Origin: Sphingobacteriaceae bacterium
GTDB taxonomy: Bacteria; Bacteroidota; Bacteroidia; B-17B0; Aurantibacillaceae
Reading direction: 5' to 3'
Length of the DNA: 64,000 nt
NCBI GenBank assembly: GCA_002319075.1
Contig: NVQB01000001.1
Coordinates: 5,084,001 to 5,148,000 of the forward strand
Notes under the pieces: model-generated
Told to the model about the DNA's origin: nothing
What the model saw: the letters and a program-made list of their open reading frames with translations, nothing else
The model's database searches: none
Part shown: one piece after another, positions 15,457 through 25,137 of the stretch
Layout: every line of letters begins with the position of its first letter
How positions within the stretch are numbered: the first letter of the stretch is position 1
Position numbers and translations under genes: made by a program

Positions 15457-16537
15457 TGGAAATTTGGTTTTTGTTGAATAAATGAAAGATCAGGTAAATG
15501 CAACTTAAAAATAGGAAAAATGCACCAGTTTGGTGCAAAGCTCCCATAATAACGGGAACATTATAAAGCAAAGTTAGTACACCTAAAATGAATTGAATGG
15601 TTACGCCAAAAATAAGCATGTTGATTGCTAATGTCTGTTGTTTAGTTAACTGTAATTTATCAGACTTGTACCAGAGCAGGCAAACCAATGCCACAATAAT
15701 TAAAGCAATTGTTCTGTGCATAAACTGAATCCCGCTGGGATTTTCAAGGATATTTTCAAAAAACGTATCCTTCATATACACCTGCTCTGCTACCCATTGG
15801 TCGCCCATTTTTGGCCAGGTATTAAAGATATGTCCAGGTCTTATTTTTGAATTATCGCCTTCAGCATACCCTGCTGTAAATGCGCCATAAATAATTTGAA
15901 TAATAAGCACGCAAAAAAACAAAATGCTTAAGCCTTTTAATTTCTTTCCTTCCGTTTCAACCACCTTTTCCTTTGGATAAAGTAATCTTAAGGCAAACCA
16001 AAATGTAAAAGCAAAAAGCGTAAAGGCACTCATTAAATGGGTTGCCAGGCGGTAATGACTAACGGCCGGTTGATTCTGAAGTCCGCTATAAACCATCCAC
16101 CAGCCAATTACAGCTTGCATAGCGCCCATAAAAAATAAGAGAATAAAGCTTGGCACCATAGTGCGGTTTATTTTTTTCTTAACGAGAAAATAAATAAACC
16201 CAATTGCAAAAACGTACATCATAACACGACCAATCATTCGGTGTATGTATTCCCATAAAAAAATCGGTTTAAATTCTTCCAAAGTCATTTCAAAGTTTAC
16301 CTTTTGAAATTCAGGACTCTGTTGATATTTTGCAAAACGCTGCATCCACATATCATCGTTTAAAGGTGGAATAGAACCCATAAAACTCCAGTCTGTTATG
16401 GAAAGTCCTGAGTGTGTTAAACGCGTGAGGCAGCCAACAACTACCATTACATAAATTAAGAAACAACCAGTTAAAAGCCAGTAAATAATCTGCTTGTTGG
16501 GGGTCTGAGAATTAATCTCTTGCGAATTTGAAGTCAT
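15440..16537 (-). CDS. ctaA: Heme A synthase (COX15/CtaA family)
   Basis: A 365-residue integral membrane protein with eight helices that oxidises the C8 methyl of heme O to give heme A for cytochrome c oxidase. Family marks are GCLTRLTHSGLSITDW, WEYIHRMIGRVM, HLMSAFTLFAFTFWF, IQFMHRTIALIIVALVC and GALHQTGAFFLFLSCIYL, containing the heme-ligand histidines, and the long periplasmic loop with FTAGYAEGDNSKIRPGHIFNTWPKMG. Its presence implies an aa3- or related heme A oxidase elsewhere in the genome. It is first in an operon with the M50 protease. Confidence 0.93.
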   Translation of the reverse strand: MTSNSQEINSQTPNKQIIYWLLTGCFLIYVMVVVGCLTRLTHSGLSITDWSFMGSIPPLNDDMWMQRFAKYQQSPEFQKVNFEMTLEEFKPIFLWEYIHRMIGRVMMYVFAIGFIYFLVKKKINRTMVPSFILLFFMGAMQAVIGWWMVYSGLQNQPAVSHYRLATHLMSAFTLFAFTFWFALRLLYPKEKVVETEGKKLKGLSILFFCVLIIQIIYGAFTAGYAEGDNSKIRPGHIFNTWPKMGDQWVAEQVYMKDTFFENILENPSGIQFMHRTIALIIVALVCLLWYKSDKLQLTKQQTLAINMLIFGVTIQFILGVLTLLYNVPVIMGALHQTGAFFLFLSCIYLIFHLFNKNQISSGRTL

Positions 16538-16654
16538 TGTTAATTGCTCGCAAAGTTAAAACGAAATTGATTAGCTAGCAATTAAATAAAGTATTAATGG
16601 CAATGATTTTTAGCAATTGTCATGGAAGTATCATCGCCTTTAAAAGAAATCTTC

Positions 16655-18169
16655 TTACTGTGTCTCGTAGGCACCAGCGGTTACGCTAGTTGTATTCCTA
16701 AGCTTGGCGTTAATGTCCACATAGGGCATGCCAAAATATTTGGCGTATTGTTCGGCAAGAGGTCCGGTAAAATTTGTAATGCGATTTTCTTTTGCCAAAG
16801 GCTCGAAATTATAAACAGCAATATCTTTGTACTCCAAGACGTCAGCTTTTGCACCTTTCCTTACGTTGATAAAATTTAATGGATCGGTGGTGTTAATATT
16901 CGTTTTCAACCAGCAATTAGCAAATGTATAAGTTACCTGGGTGTTTACAGCGGTTTTAATATCCAGGTTTACCTCATTCTCAAGTTTTCCGTCCACAATA
17001 CAATTTGCTATAACAAGATTTAGAGGAAGGGTTTGAACGTCGTTGTAATTATTAATACTTAGCGTGGCCTTCTCTCTTACTTTATCCTTACTCCAATAGT
17101 TGGCAAATGTGCAATGGGCAAACCGGTAACCCCCGCCCAAAGAAATGTTAACGCTATGTTCCTGGCAATTACTGATTACGGTGTTGTTTGCATACACTGT
17201 AAAGTATTTGCAATATAAGCCCCAATAGCTCATGTTTTGAATTTTTGTATTAGTCAACACCAATTGAGCTGTATCCTTGTATTTTACATCATCTCCAAGA
17301 AATTCGCACTGCAAACCTATATAACCATTTTTAATAATAGCATAATCAATAATATTATTGGCTTTCCCTTCATTGATCCAGATTCTGTCCCACTGCCCTG
17401 CTTCGTCAGCATAATCTTTTTCGCGGCGAGCTCCCTGGAAAACCACTTCCTTATCTTTTTTACCAAGTACTTGTATTTGACCACCTGCATATACCCAAAT
17501 ACCAGCTTTATAATTCAGGTAGACTTTAGTATTTTCAAGTATTTTTAATTTTTGGTACTCGTCCACTACGAGGTAACCGTATATAACGTGGGGTTTATCA
17601 TTCTTCCACACTATTTCGTCACCCACTTTATTATACGAATTTGGAACGGCGGTAGCTACTGAGTATGGAAACTGAGACCCATCCTGGAATTTAATAACGC
17701 TATCTGGGCGGTGATAATAAGCATCCTGGCCCCATGCTTCAAGAATCATTGTTTGTTCATTGCCATTTACTACAAATTTTATCGCATCCGAAATAATAAG
17801 TGGGGAATTGACATTTGTAGGATTTACATTTACCTGCACAAAAATATACATGCTGTCGTGGGCAGCAATTTCCAGATCGGTAAAATTTGTGCCCTTGGCT
17901 CCATCAACGTTGATAATGAATGGAGATGCACTACCCCCTAAAAGCTGAATCGAAGAAATTTTAAGCTTTTGATTGTAGGTATTTCGTATTCTCACGTTTC
18001 TAGTAGCTGAACCTATGCCCGTAAAAACGGTGTCGAAAAGAACGGAATCCTGCGAGAATTCCAACTTTGCACTTGCGTCTTTTAAGAGTTTATCTTTTTT
18101 GCAAGAACTAAAATTGCTCACAAAGAAAATAAAGAGACAGAATGCGGTTATTTTAAAAATTAGTTTCAA
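16655..18169 (-). CDS. Lipoprotein with anchor-D-like and right-handed beta-helix domains
   Basis: A 504-residue protein with a lipoprotein signal peptide (FCLFIFFVSNFSSC, lipobox Cys near residue 23). Residues about 38-125 look like a choice-of-anchor D/Ig-like domain (SQDSVLFDTVFTGIGSATRN), followed by repeated short beta-strand units (IIDYAIIKNGYIGLQCEF, LVLTNTKIQNMSYWGLYCKY, YANNTVISNCQEHSVNIS) typical of a pectate-lyase-like right-handed beta-helix. No lyase catalytic residues are evident. It is probably an outer-membrane-attached, surface or periplasmic binding protein. It is upstream of the ctaA-M50 operon but separated by about 117 bases. Confidence 0.8.
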   Translation of the reverse strand: MKLIFKITAFCLFIFFVSNFSSCKKDKLLKDASAKLEFSQDSVLFDTVFTGIGSATRNVRIRNTYNQKLKISSIQLLGGSASPFIINVDGAKGTNFTDLEIAAHDSMYIFVQVNVNPTNVNSPLIISDAIKFVVNGNEQTMILEAWGQDAYYHRPDSVIKFQDGSQFPYSVATAVPNSYNKVGDEIVWKNDKPHVIYGYLVVDEYQKLKILENTKVYLNYKAGIWVYAGGQIQVLGKKDKEVVFQGARREKDYADEAGQWDRIWINEGKANNIIDYAIIKNGYIGLQCEFLGDDVKYKDTAQLVLTNTKIQNMSYWGLYCKYFTVYANNTVISNCQEHSVNISLGGGYRFAHCTFANYWSKDKVREKATLSINNYNDVQTLPLNLVIANCIVDGKLENEVNLDIKTAVNTQVTYTFANCWLKTNINTTDPLNFINVRKGAKADVLEYKDIAVYNFEPLAKENRITNFTGPLAEQYAKYFGMPYVDINAKLRNTTSVTAGAYETQ

Positions 18170-18223
18170 GACTTACAAATATACAACGTATATCTTGCTA
18201 AAATAGTATGAATAAAATAAAAA

Positions 18224-18248
18224 GAGGTCGTCCTTTTGAGACAACCTC
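18224..18248 (-). terminator. Rho-independent terminator of the first adhesin paralogue
   Basis: GAGGTCGTC (18224-18232) pairs with GACAACCTC (18240-18248) with one wobble pair; the minus-strand transcript continues into a T-rich tract. It lies 21 bases beyond the stop at 18270. Confidence 0.7.
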
Positions 18249-18269
18249 TTCTTTGTATATCTAAAAAAA

Positions 18270-20675
18270 TTATTTACTAACCACAATCTTATTTTGAATA
18301 GCGCTTCCACCATTTAAACCTTTTATGAAATAAATCCCGTTGCTAAGATCGGTTACATTTTGTTTATACTCATTTTCCTGATTAAAGCTTAATTCTCTTA
18401 CAACCTGTCCGAGTTGATTAACTAAGCTCAATTGCATTTGTGATTTAACTTCTATCACAAAATTGCCATTGTTTGGATTAGGGTAAAAGTTCAGCGAAGA
18501 TTCATCATTTTGATATTCAGCCAGCCCTGTGCAGGCGTTTACCTTTACTGCAAATGTACCGTTAGATGCACAGCCGTTTGCATCAATACCAGTTGCAGTG
18601 TAAATAGTTACCGAATTAACAATCGTCGGTCCAACTTGTACGGTGCGTGTTGCTGCGCCTAAACTTGGCCAGGTGTATGTTGAGCCGCCATTTGCAGTCA
18701 ATACTAATTTTTCGCCTTTACATATAGCTGTTCTCGTTGCAGCAACTGTAATAGTTGGGTTGGGATAAATACCTAGTTCTACCGTTGCGGTAGTAGTGCA
18801 ATTGGAAGCTCCAGGAGTACTTGTTTTAACTGTTACCGTATAAATTGCAGCCACCGTGGCAGTAATATTATTTGCGTAAAAATAAGTACCGTTGCTCCAT
18901 GTATAAGTAGAGCCGGCTCCAGCACCTGCAGTGAGTGTAACAACCGATCCATCACAAACCGTTGCAGAGCTACTTACTTGTAAGTTAGGGATAAAGACTG
19001 CAACTTCCACCGTTTTTGATGAAGCACATCCAGTACTTGTGTAGGTTCCGGTAACGGTGTAAACTGTAGATGTTACGGGATTAACTACTGTAACGCTGTT
19101 GGTTGCAGTAGTACTCCAATTATAAATGTTTGCCCCATTTGCCGTTAGCGTTGCAGAACCAGCAGAACAAACAATAGTTTTATTGGTTATAGCGTTTACA
19201 ACCGGATTCGGGTATAAAATTAAAGGGTGAGCTGCACTGGCAAAACAACCTGCACTGCTTAAACCAATAACGTTGTAAGCAGCAGTTACACTGGGTGTAA
19301 TAACAAAAGTTGATCCACTGTTTATGCCTTCCCAGGTATAGGTTGACGCGCCGGTAACGGTTAATGTGGCAGTTTGTCCATCACACACTGCGGATGAAGA
19401 GGCTGCGGTCATCAAAGTAGGAGTTGGATTAACGGGTACATTTATAGTGGCAGATCCTGTTCCACATGAGTTGGATCCCACAAGTGTATATGTTTGCGAA
19501 ACTGATGGTATAAAAACGATACCATTAGTTGGAGTTACCGCACTACCAGACCAGCTATAACTGGTTGCACCTGCACCTGTTAATGCCAAAGTATTTCCTG
19601 AACAAACCATAGAGCTGCTACTGCTAGCAGTAACTGTAGGAGCCGCTGGGTCTACACTAATAGTTACAGCAGTTAGTGAAGAGTTACAGGTAGATTGAAT
19701 TGATCCCATTACAGAGTATGTAGTTGTTGTTGATGGATTAACTACGTATGCAGAGGTTTGCGGACCTCCCGACCACGTGTAGGTAGTAGCACCTGTAGCG
19801 TTTAATGTATATGAAGAATTAGCACATATACGCGGCGGCGCAGCAATAACAACGTTCGGAGCAGGAATAACAGTTACTATTACTGGAGTTAATGTTGAGT
19901 TACAACCTATAGTGGTGTAAACTTCTACTCTACCAATACTACCTCCTACTTCCGTCCAAAGGTCCTGAGGCGTAGTATTTGCGAGATCGTATTGCATTCC
20001 CAGCCTTGTCAAAGTTAATGTATTGGTTCCTACTCCCAACGTAGATGTATAAGGGCTCGCAGCATACGAAACGTCGCTTCCTCTTTCTCCAAGAATACCA
20101 ATAATGTCACCTGCGTAGATAGGAATGTTCACAGCAACAACATTTGTACCCGTAATGGCCTGATCAAGATAAAGGGTATTAAAAGAACTAGTAGTTGTTG
20201 CATATGTAGGAGGTACGGCGCTGAATTTCATAACGGCAATTCCTGAATTTGCAGTACCCGTAATATCTAATGGAACTCTTAATCCGGTTATGATAAAATC
20301 AACGGGTGCAGTAAACCAAAATCCCCGTGTTAAATGACCAGTATATATACTCGCCTGAGCGGGCAAAGTCATTGATGCACTTAGGGCACCAGAAGCCTGA
20401 CCTACATAATAAGTAGCTCCTGAAGTCAATGTTGGAGAGGTAAAAACTGAATTAGTTGACAGAGCATTTCCTCCAAAAGAATTTGCATACCAGCCTACGG
20501 GGTTAGTTCCGGTTCCGGAAGCCGTTAAAGTAAATGCGCTACTTGACACGCATGCGGCAACTGTTGAACCTGAAACGGCCGGTGGTGCCGGAGCAGTGCA
20601 TTGAGCTTCTACAGTGTTTACCGAAACAGTAAACAAAGACAGAAGGGATAGAAGTGTTGAGTAGTTTTTTTTCAT
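18270..20675 (-). CDS. T9SS type A Ig-repeat surface protein, paralogue 1
   Basis: 801 residues: signal peptide (1-24), an N-terminal domain shared by all three neighbours (TVAACVSSSAFTLTASGTGTN, GWYANSFGGNALSTNSVF; about 25-260), then about six Ig/PKD-like units of about 75 residues, each with an I/VCSG-type Cys, TLTA-G-TYTWS and Y-VTG motifs (about 265-720), and a T9SS type A tail (FYPNPNNGNFVIEVKSQMQL, LSNGIYFIKGLNGGS). It is likely exported through the outer membrane and cell-attached. The role as adhesin or matrix protein is inferred from architecture. It is the most diverged of the three paralogues. Confidence 0.85.
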   Translation of the reverse strand: MKKNYSTLLSLLSLFTVSVNTVEAQCTAPAPPAVSGSTVAACVSSSAFTLTASGTGTNPVGWYANSFGGNALSTNSVFTSPTLTSGATYYVGQASGALSASMTLPAQASIYTGHLTRGFWFTAPVDFIITGLRVPLDITGTANSGIAVMKFSAVPPTYATTTSSFNTLYLDQAITGTNVVAVNIPIYAGDIIGILGERGSDVSYAASPYTSTLGVGTNTLTLTRLGMQYDLANTTPQDLWTEVGGSIGRVEVYTTIGCNSTLTPVIVTVIPAPNVVIAAPPRICANSSYTLNATGATTYTWSGGPQTSAYVVNPSTTTTYSVMGSIQSTCNSSLTAVTISVDPAAPTVTASSSSSMVCSGNTLALTGAGATSYSWSGSAVTPTNGIVFIPSVSQTYTLVGSNSCGTGSATINVPVNPTPTLMTAASSSAVCDGQTATLTVTGASTYTWEGINSGSTFVITPSVTAAYNVIGLSSAGCFASAAHPLILYPNPVVNAITNKTIVCSAGSATLTANGANIYNWSTTATNSVTVVNPVTSTVYTVTGTYTSTGCASSKTVEVAVFIPNLQVSSSATVCDGSVVTLTAGAGAGSTYTWSNGTYFYANNITATVAAIYTVTVKTSTPGASNCTTTATVELGIYPNPTITVAATRTAICKGEKLVLTANGGSTYTWPSLGAATRTVQVGPTIVNSVTIYTATGIDANGCASNGTFAVKVNACTGLAEYQNDESSLNFYPNPNNGNFVIEVKSQMQLSLVNQLGQVVRELSFNQENEYKQNVTDLSNGIYFIKGLNGGSAIQNKIVVSK

Positions 20676-20821
20676 AAGTCTTACAGGTTTGTTAGTTATA
20701 AATTGCGAGTCTTATAAAAATATTTAATTTATAATGAAAACCTGAGTTTTTTCTGTTAAAACTTTCCGAAATCTTGGCTGAAAGAGGAGTGCTTTAAAAT
20801 TTAAATCTATAAGCGTATCCT

Positions 20822-22515
20822 AAAAAAAAGAGGCTACCATTTCTGGTAGCCTCCCTTAATCACTTAAGACCTCACTAGTTATTCACTACAATCTTATTTT
20901 GAATAGTACTTCCACCATTCAAACCTTTAATGAAATAAATTCCATTGCTAAGATCCTTTATATTTTGCTTATAATTATTTTCCTGGTTAAAGCTTAATTC
21001 TCTGATGACTTGTCCCAGTTGATTAACCAAACTCAACTGCATTTGCGATTTAACTTCGATTACAAAACTTCCGTTGTTTGGATTAGGATAAACATTTACC
21101 AAAGTTTTATCGTTTACCAATTCAGTAAGTCCCGTGCAGGCATTTACTTTTACCGCAAAAGTAGCTGTAGCTACACAACCGTTAGCATCTGTACCTGAAA
21201 CCGTATACACAGTAATAGAGTTAATTACTGTAGGCCCAACTTGTAATGTTTTAGTAGTAGCACTTGTGCTTGGCCACGCATAAGTGGAACCTCCGTTAGC
21301 AGTTAAAGTTAATTTTTCTCCCTTACAAAGCGCTGTGCTTGTGGCTGCAATAGAAACAGTAGGATTCGGATTAATGCCTATTTCTATTGTACCGATACTT
21401 TTGCAATTAGAGGCTCCAGGAGTGCTTGTTAAAGCTGTTACAGTATAAATGGCTGCTATGGTTGCTGTGATATTATTGGATGCGAAACTACCTCCGTTGC
21501 TCCATGAATAGGTTGAGCCTGCTCCGGCATTCGCTGTAAGTGTTATCGCTGATCCATTGCAAACTGTTGCCGAATTACTCACCTGTAAATTTGGTAAGAA
21601 TACTGCAACATTCACTGTTTTTGTAGATGAACAACCTGTTGCCGTGTAAGTTCCCGTAACTGTGTAAACAGTAGACACTGCAGGATTTACAACGGTTACA
21701 TTAGAAATTGATCCTGTACTCCAGCTATAAGTATCGGCGCCATTTGTAGATAATGTTGCAGGACCCGCTGAACACACTATAGTTTTATTTGAAGCCGCGT
21801 TAACTGTGGGATTTGGATATACTACCAAAGCTTGTGCACCTGACGCCGGACAACCTGCAGCGCTAACGCCCGTTACATTGTACGAGCCAGATTGTGTAGG
21901 TGTTACGACAAAAGTTGCACCCGGAGCCGTAGCATTACTCCAAACATAAGTAACTGCACCACTAGCGGTAAGCGTAGCTGTTTGTCCTTCACAAACCGAT
22001 GTTGGACTGGAAGCAGTTAAAAGCGTTGGTGTTGGATTTACCAGAATGGAGACAGTCTTAGTGCCAATGCCACAGGAGTTAGCTGAAGATAAGGTGTAAA
22101 CCTGACTAGACGCTGGTGTAAAAGGAGAGCCATTAATAACAGTACCGCTTACAGCAGACCAGGTTAATGTTGTAGCTCCACTACCCGTTAATGTTATGGG
22201 ATCACCAGAACAAACAACTGTGGTAGTAGCTGTCACACTTAATGAAGGAACCGCTGTTTGTACACTTATTGTAACTGAACTCAGTGTAGAGTTACAAGTT
22301 CCCAGTACACTTCCCATTACCGAATAAGTGGTGCTGGAAGAAGGAGTAACAACGTAGGTGGAAGTCTGAGGACCTCCGGACCATGTATATGTAGAAGCAC
22401 CGTTAGCCGTTAAGGTATAAGGTGAATTCGCACAAACGAAAGGAGGTGGTGTTACTGTAATAGTAGGAACAGGAACAAGACTAACCGTTACAGGTGTTAA
22501 AGTGGAATTACAACC
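20822..22515. repeat. 1.7-kb direct repeat, copy A
   Basis: This block, from the terminator to the middle of the second paralogue, matches 23444-25137 at a constant offset of 2622 bases without indels. Most of it is nearly identical at the DNA level, except about 21170-21420 where the two copies differ strongly. Confidence 0.85.
20830..20853 (-). terminator. Rho-independent terminator of the second adhesin paralogue
   Basis: GAGGCTACC (20830-20838) and GGTAGCCTC (20845-20853) form a perfect 9-bp stem with a 6-base loop, followed on the minus strand by a run of eight T. Confidence 0.85.
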
Positions 22516-23289
22516 TCTCGAAGTATAAACTTCAACTCTGCCAATATAATTGGTAGTCTCAGTCCATAGATCTGGCGGGGCTATTGTATTAATATCATTT
22601 TCGGTTCCAAGTCTGAACAGACTTACGGTTGTACCAGCGATACCCAAAGTGGAAGTAAAGGCATTTGCACCATAAGACATTTCATCACCCCTCTTGCCCA
22701 TTACTCCAATAATGTCTCCCTGGGAAACAGGAATGTTTACTGAAACAACATTGGTGCCTGTAACACTTTGATTTAAATAAAGTATACTAAAAGTGGTTAT
22801 AGCATTTGCTGTCCCAGCAAGAGGTACAGCCGAAAGTTTCATTACACCCATCGCAGAATTAGAAGTGCCGCCTACAGAAAGCGGTATTCGTAAACCTGTA
22901 ATTATAAAATCGTGAGGGGCGGTAAAAAAGAACCCCCTGGTAACCGAAGCATTTACCAAAACTGATGTTTGGGTTGGCAGAGCCAAAGTATCTAAACTTG
23001 TTATGGTCGACTGTCCTACGTAGTAGGTTTTAGTTTGTGTGACTGTTGGTGTGCTAAACACGGTGTTAGTGGATAAAGCATTTCCACCAAACGAATTAGG
23101 ATACCATCCTATTACGTTCGTTCCCGTGGCGGTTCCGGTTAATGTAAATACTGCACTGTTTGTACAAGCGGCTATTGTTGTTCCTGAAACGCTTGGAGGA
23201 GAGGGCGTGGTGCACTGTGCATTAATTAATTCTCCCGAAGTAGAGAACATTAATGCAGTTAATAAAATTTTAACGTAGGTTTTTTTCAT
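20875..23289 (-). CDS. T9SS type A Ig-repeat surface protein, paralogue 2
   Basis: 804 residues with the same architecture as its neighbours: signal peptide (MKKTYVKILLTALMFSTSGE), the GWYPNSFGGNALSTN domain with YYVGQS, a jelly-roll-like section (RGFFFTAPHDFIITGLRIPL), about six Ig-like units (TVVCSGDPITLTGSGATTLTWS and similar) and the sorting tail VYPNPNNGSFVIEVKSQMQL. From the third unit to the C-terminus it is almost identical to paralogue 3, except for one unit (KSIGTIEIGINPNPTVSIAA) that is its own. Function inferred as surface adhesion. Confidence 0.85.
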   Translation of the reverse strand: MKKTYVKILLTALMFSTSGELINAQCTTPSPPSVSGTTIAACTNSAVFTLTGTATGTNVIGWYPNSFGGNALSTNTVFSTPTVTQTKTYYVGQSTITSLDTLALPTQTSVLVNASVTRGFFFTAPHDFIITGLRIPLSVGGTSNSAMGVMKLSAVPLAGTANAITTFSILYLNQSVTGTNVVSVNIPVSQGDIIGVMGKRGDEMSYGANAFTSTLGIAGTTVSLFRLGTENDINTIAPPDLWTETTNYIGRVEVYTSRGCNSTLTPVTVSLVPVPTITVTPPPFVCANSPYTLTANGASTYTWSGGPQTSTYVVTPSSSTTYSVMGSVLGTCNSTLSSVTISVQTAVPSLSVTATTTVVCSGDPITLTGSGATTLTWSAVSGTVINGSPFTPASSQVYTLSSANSCGIGTKTVSILVNPTPTLLTASSPTSVCEGQTATLTASGAVTYVWSNATAPGATFVVTPTQSGSYNVTGVSAAGCPASGAQALVVYPNPTVNAASNKTIVCSAGPATLSTNGADTYSWSTGSISNVTVVNPAVSTVYTVTGTYTATGCSSTKTVNVAVFLPNLQVSNSATVCNGSAITLTANAGAGSTYSWSNGGSFASNNITATIAAIYTVTALTSTPGASNCKSIGTIEIGINPNPTVSIAATSTALCKGEKLTLTANGGSTYAWPSTSATTKTLQVGPTVINSITVYTVSGTDANGCVATATFAVKVNACTGLTELVNDKTLVNVYPNPNNGSFVIEVKSQMQLSLVNQLGQVIRELSFNQENNYKQNIKDLSNGIYFIKGLNGGSTIQNKIVVNN

Positions 23290-23443
23290 AGTTGACGGGT
23301 TTTGTATGGATAAAAGAGTTATAGTGTGCTAAAAATATCTAATTTTAAATCAAAGCCGGCTTTTTTTCTGTTAAAACTTTGAGAAATTGATTATCGTGTC
23401 AAAAAGCAGTAGCACTGGGATCCCACAAGATTAATCAAACATA

Positions 23444-25137
23444 CAAAAAAAGAGGCTACCGTTTCTGGCAGCCTCCCTTAATCACTTAAGACCTCACTAG
23501 TTATTCACTACAATCTTATTTTGAATAGTACTTCCACCATTCAAACCTTTAATGAAATAAATTCCATTGCTAAGATCCTTTATATTTTGCTTATAATTAT
23601 TTTCCTGGTTAAAGCTTAATTCTCTGATGACTTGTCCCAGTTGATTAACCAAAGTCAACTGCATTTGCGATTTAACTTCGATTACAAAACTTCCGTTGTT
23701 TGGATTAGGATAAACATTTACCAAAGTTTTATCGTTTACCAATTCAGTTATTCCCGTACAGGCATTTACTTTTACCGCAAAAGTAGCTGTAGCGGCACAA
23801 CCGTTAGCATCTGTACCGCTAGCAGTGTAAACATTTACAGAATTAATAATAGTTGGTCCTACTTGCACAGTACGTGTAGCTGCGCCTAAACTTGGCCATG
23901 TGTAAGTTGATCCGCCATTTGCCGTTAATACTAGTTTTTCACCCTTACATATAGCTGTTCTGGTTGCTGCAATTGTAATAGTTGGATTTGGATAAATACC
24001 TAATTCTACTGTTGCCGTAGTAGTACAATTCGAAGCTCCGGGAGTGCTTGTTTTAGCTGTTACAGTATAAATGGCTGCTATGGTTGCTGTGATATTATTG
24101 GATGCAAAGCTACCTCCGTTGCTCCATGAATAGGTTGAGCCTGCTCCGGCATTCGCTGTAAGTGTTATCGCTGATCCATTGCAAACTGTTGCCGAATTAC
24201 TCACCTGTAAATTTGGTAAGAAAACTGCAACATTCACTGTTTTTGTAGATGAACAACCTGTTGCCGTGTAAGTTCCCGTAACTGTGTAAACAGTAGACAC
24301 TGCAGGATTTACAACGGTTATATTAGAAATTGATCCTGTACTCCAGCTATAAGTATCGGCGCCATTTGTAGATAATGTTGCAGGACCCGCTGAACACACT
24401 ATAGTTTTATTTGAAGCCGCGTTAACTGTGGGATTTGGATATACTACCAAAGCTTGTGCACCTGATGCCGGACAACCTGCAGCGCTAACGCCCGTTACAT
24501 TGTACGAACCAGATTGTGTAGGTGTTACGACAAAAGTTGCACCCGGAGCCGTAGCATTACTCCAAACATAAGTAACTGCACCACTAGCGGTAAGCGTAGC
24601 AGTCTGTCCTTCGCAAACCGATGTTGGACTGGAAGCTGTTAAAAGCGTTGGTGTTGGATTTACCAGAATGGAGACAGTCTTAGTGCCAATGCCACAGGAG
24701 TTAGCTGAAGATAAGGTGTAAACCTGACTAGACGCTGGTGTAAAAGGAGAGCCATTAATAACAGTACCGCTTACAGCAGACCAGGTTAATGTTGTAGCTC
24801 CACTACCCGTTAATGTTATGGGATCACCAGAACAAACAACTGTGGTAGTAGCTGTCACACTTAATGAAGGAACCGCTGTTTGTACACTTATTGTAACTGA
24901 ACTCAATGTAGAGTTACAAGTTCCCAGCACAGTTCCCATCACCGAATAAGTGGTGTTGGAAGAAGGAGTAACAACGTAGGTGGAAGTCTGAGGACCTCCG
25001 GACCATGTGTATGTGGAAGCACCGTTAGCCGTTAAGGTATAAGGTGAGCCAGCACAAATATTAGGCGGAGGTGTCACTGTAATAGTAGGAACAGGAGCAA
25101 GACTAACCGTTACAGGTGTTAAAGTGGAATTACAGCC
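23444..25137. repeat. 1.7-kb direct repeat, copy B
   Basis: Second copy of the block at 20822-22515. It includes the terminator, the 3' half of paralogue 3 and five Ig-like units. The segment about 23810-24040 departs from copy A and encodes the paralogue-1 version of the last Ig-like unit. Confidence 0.85.
23452..23475 (-). terminator. Rho-independent terminator of the third adhesin paralogue
   Basis: GAGGCTACC (23452-23460) and GGCAGCCTC (23467-23475) form a 9-bp stem with one G-U pair, followed on the minus strand by seven T. It is the repeat-borne twin of the terminator at 20830. Confidence 0.85.
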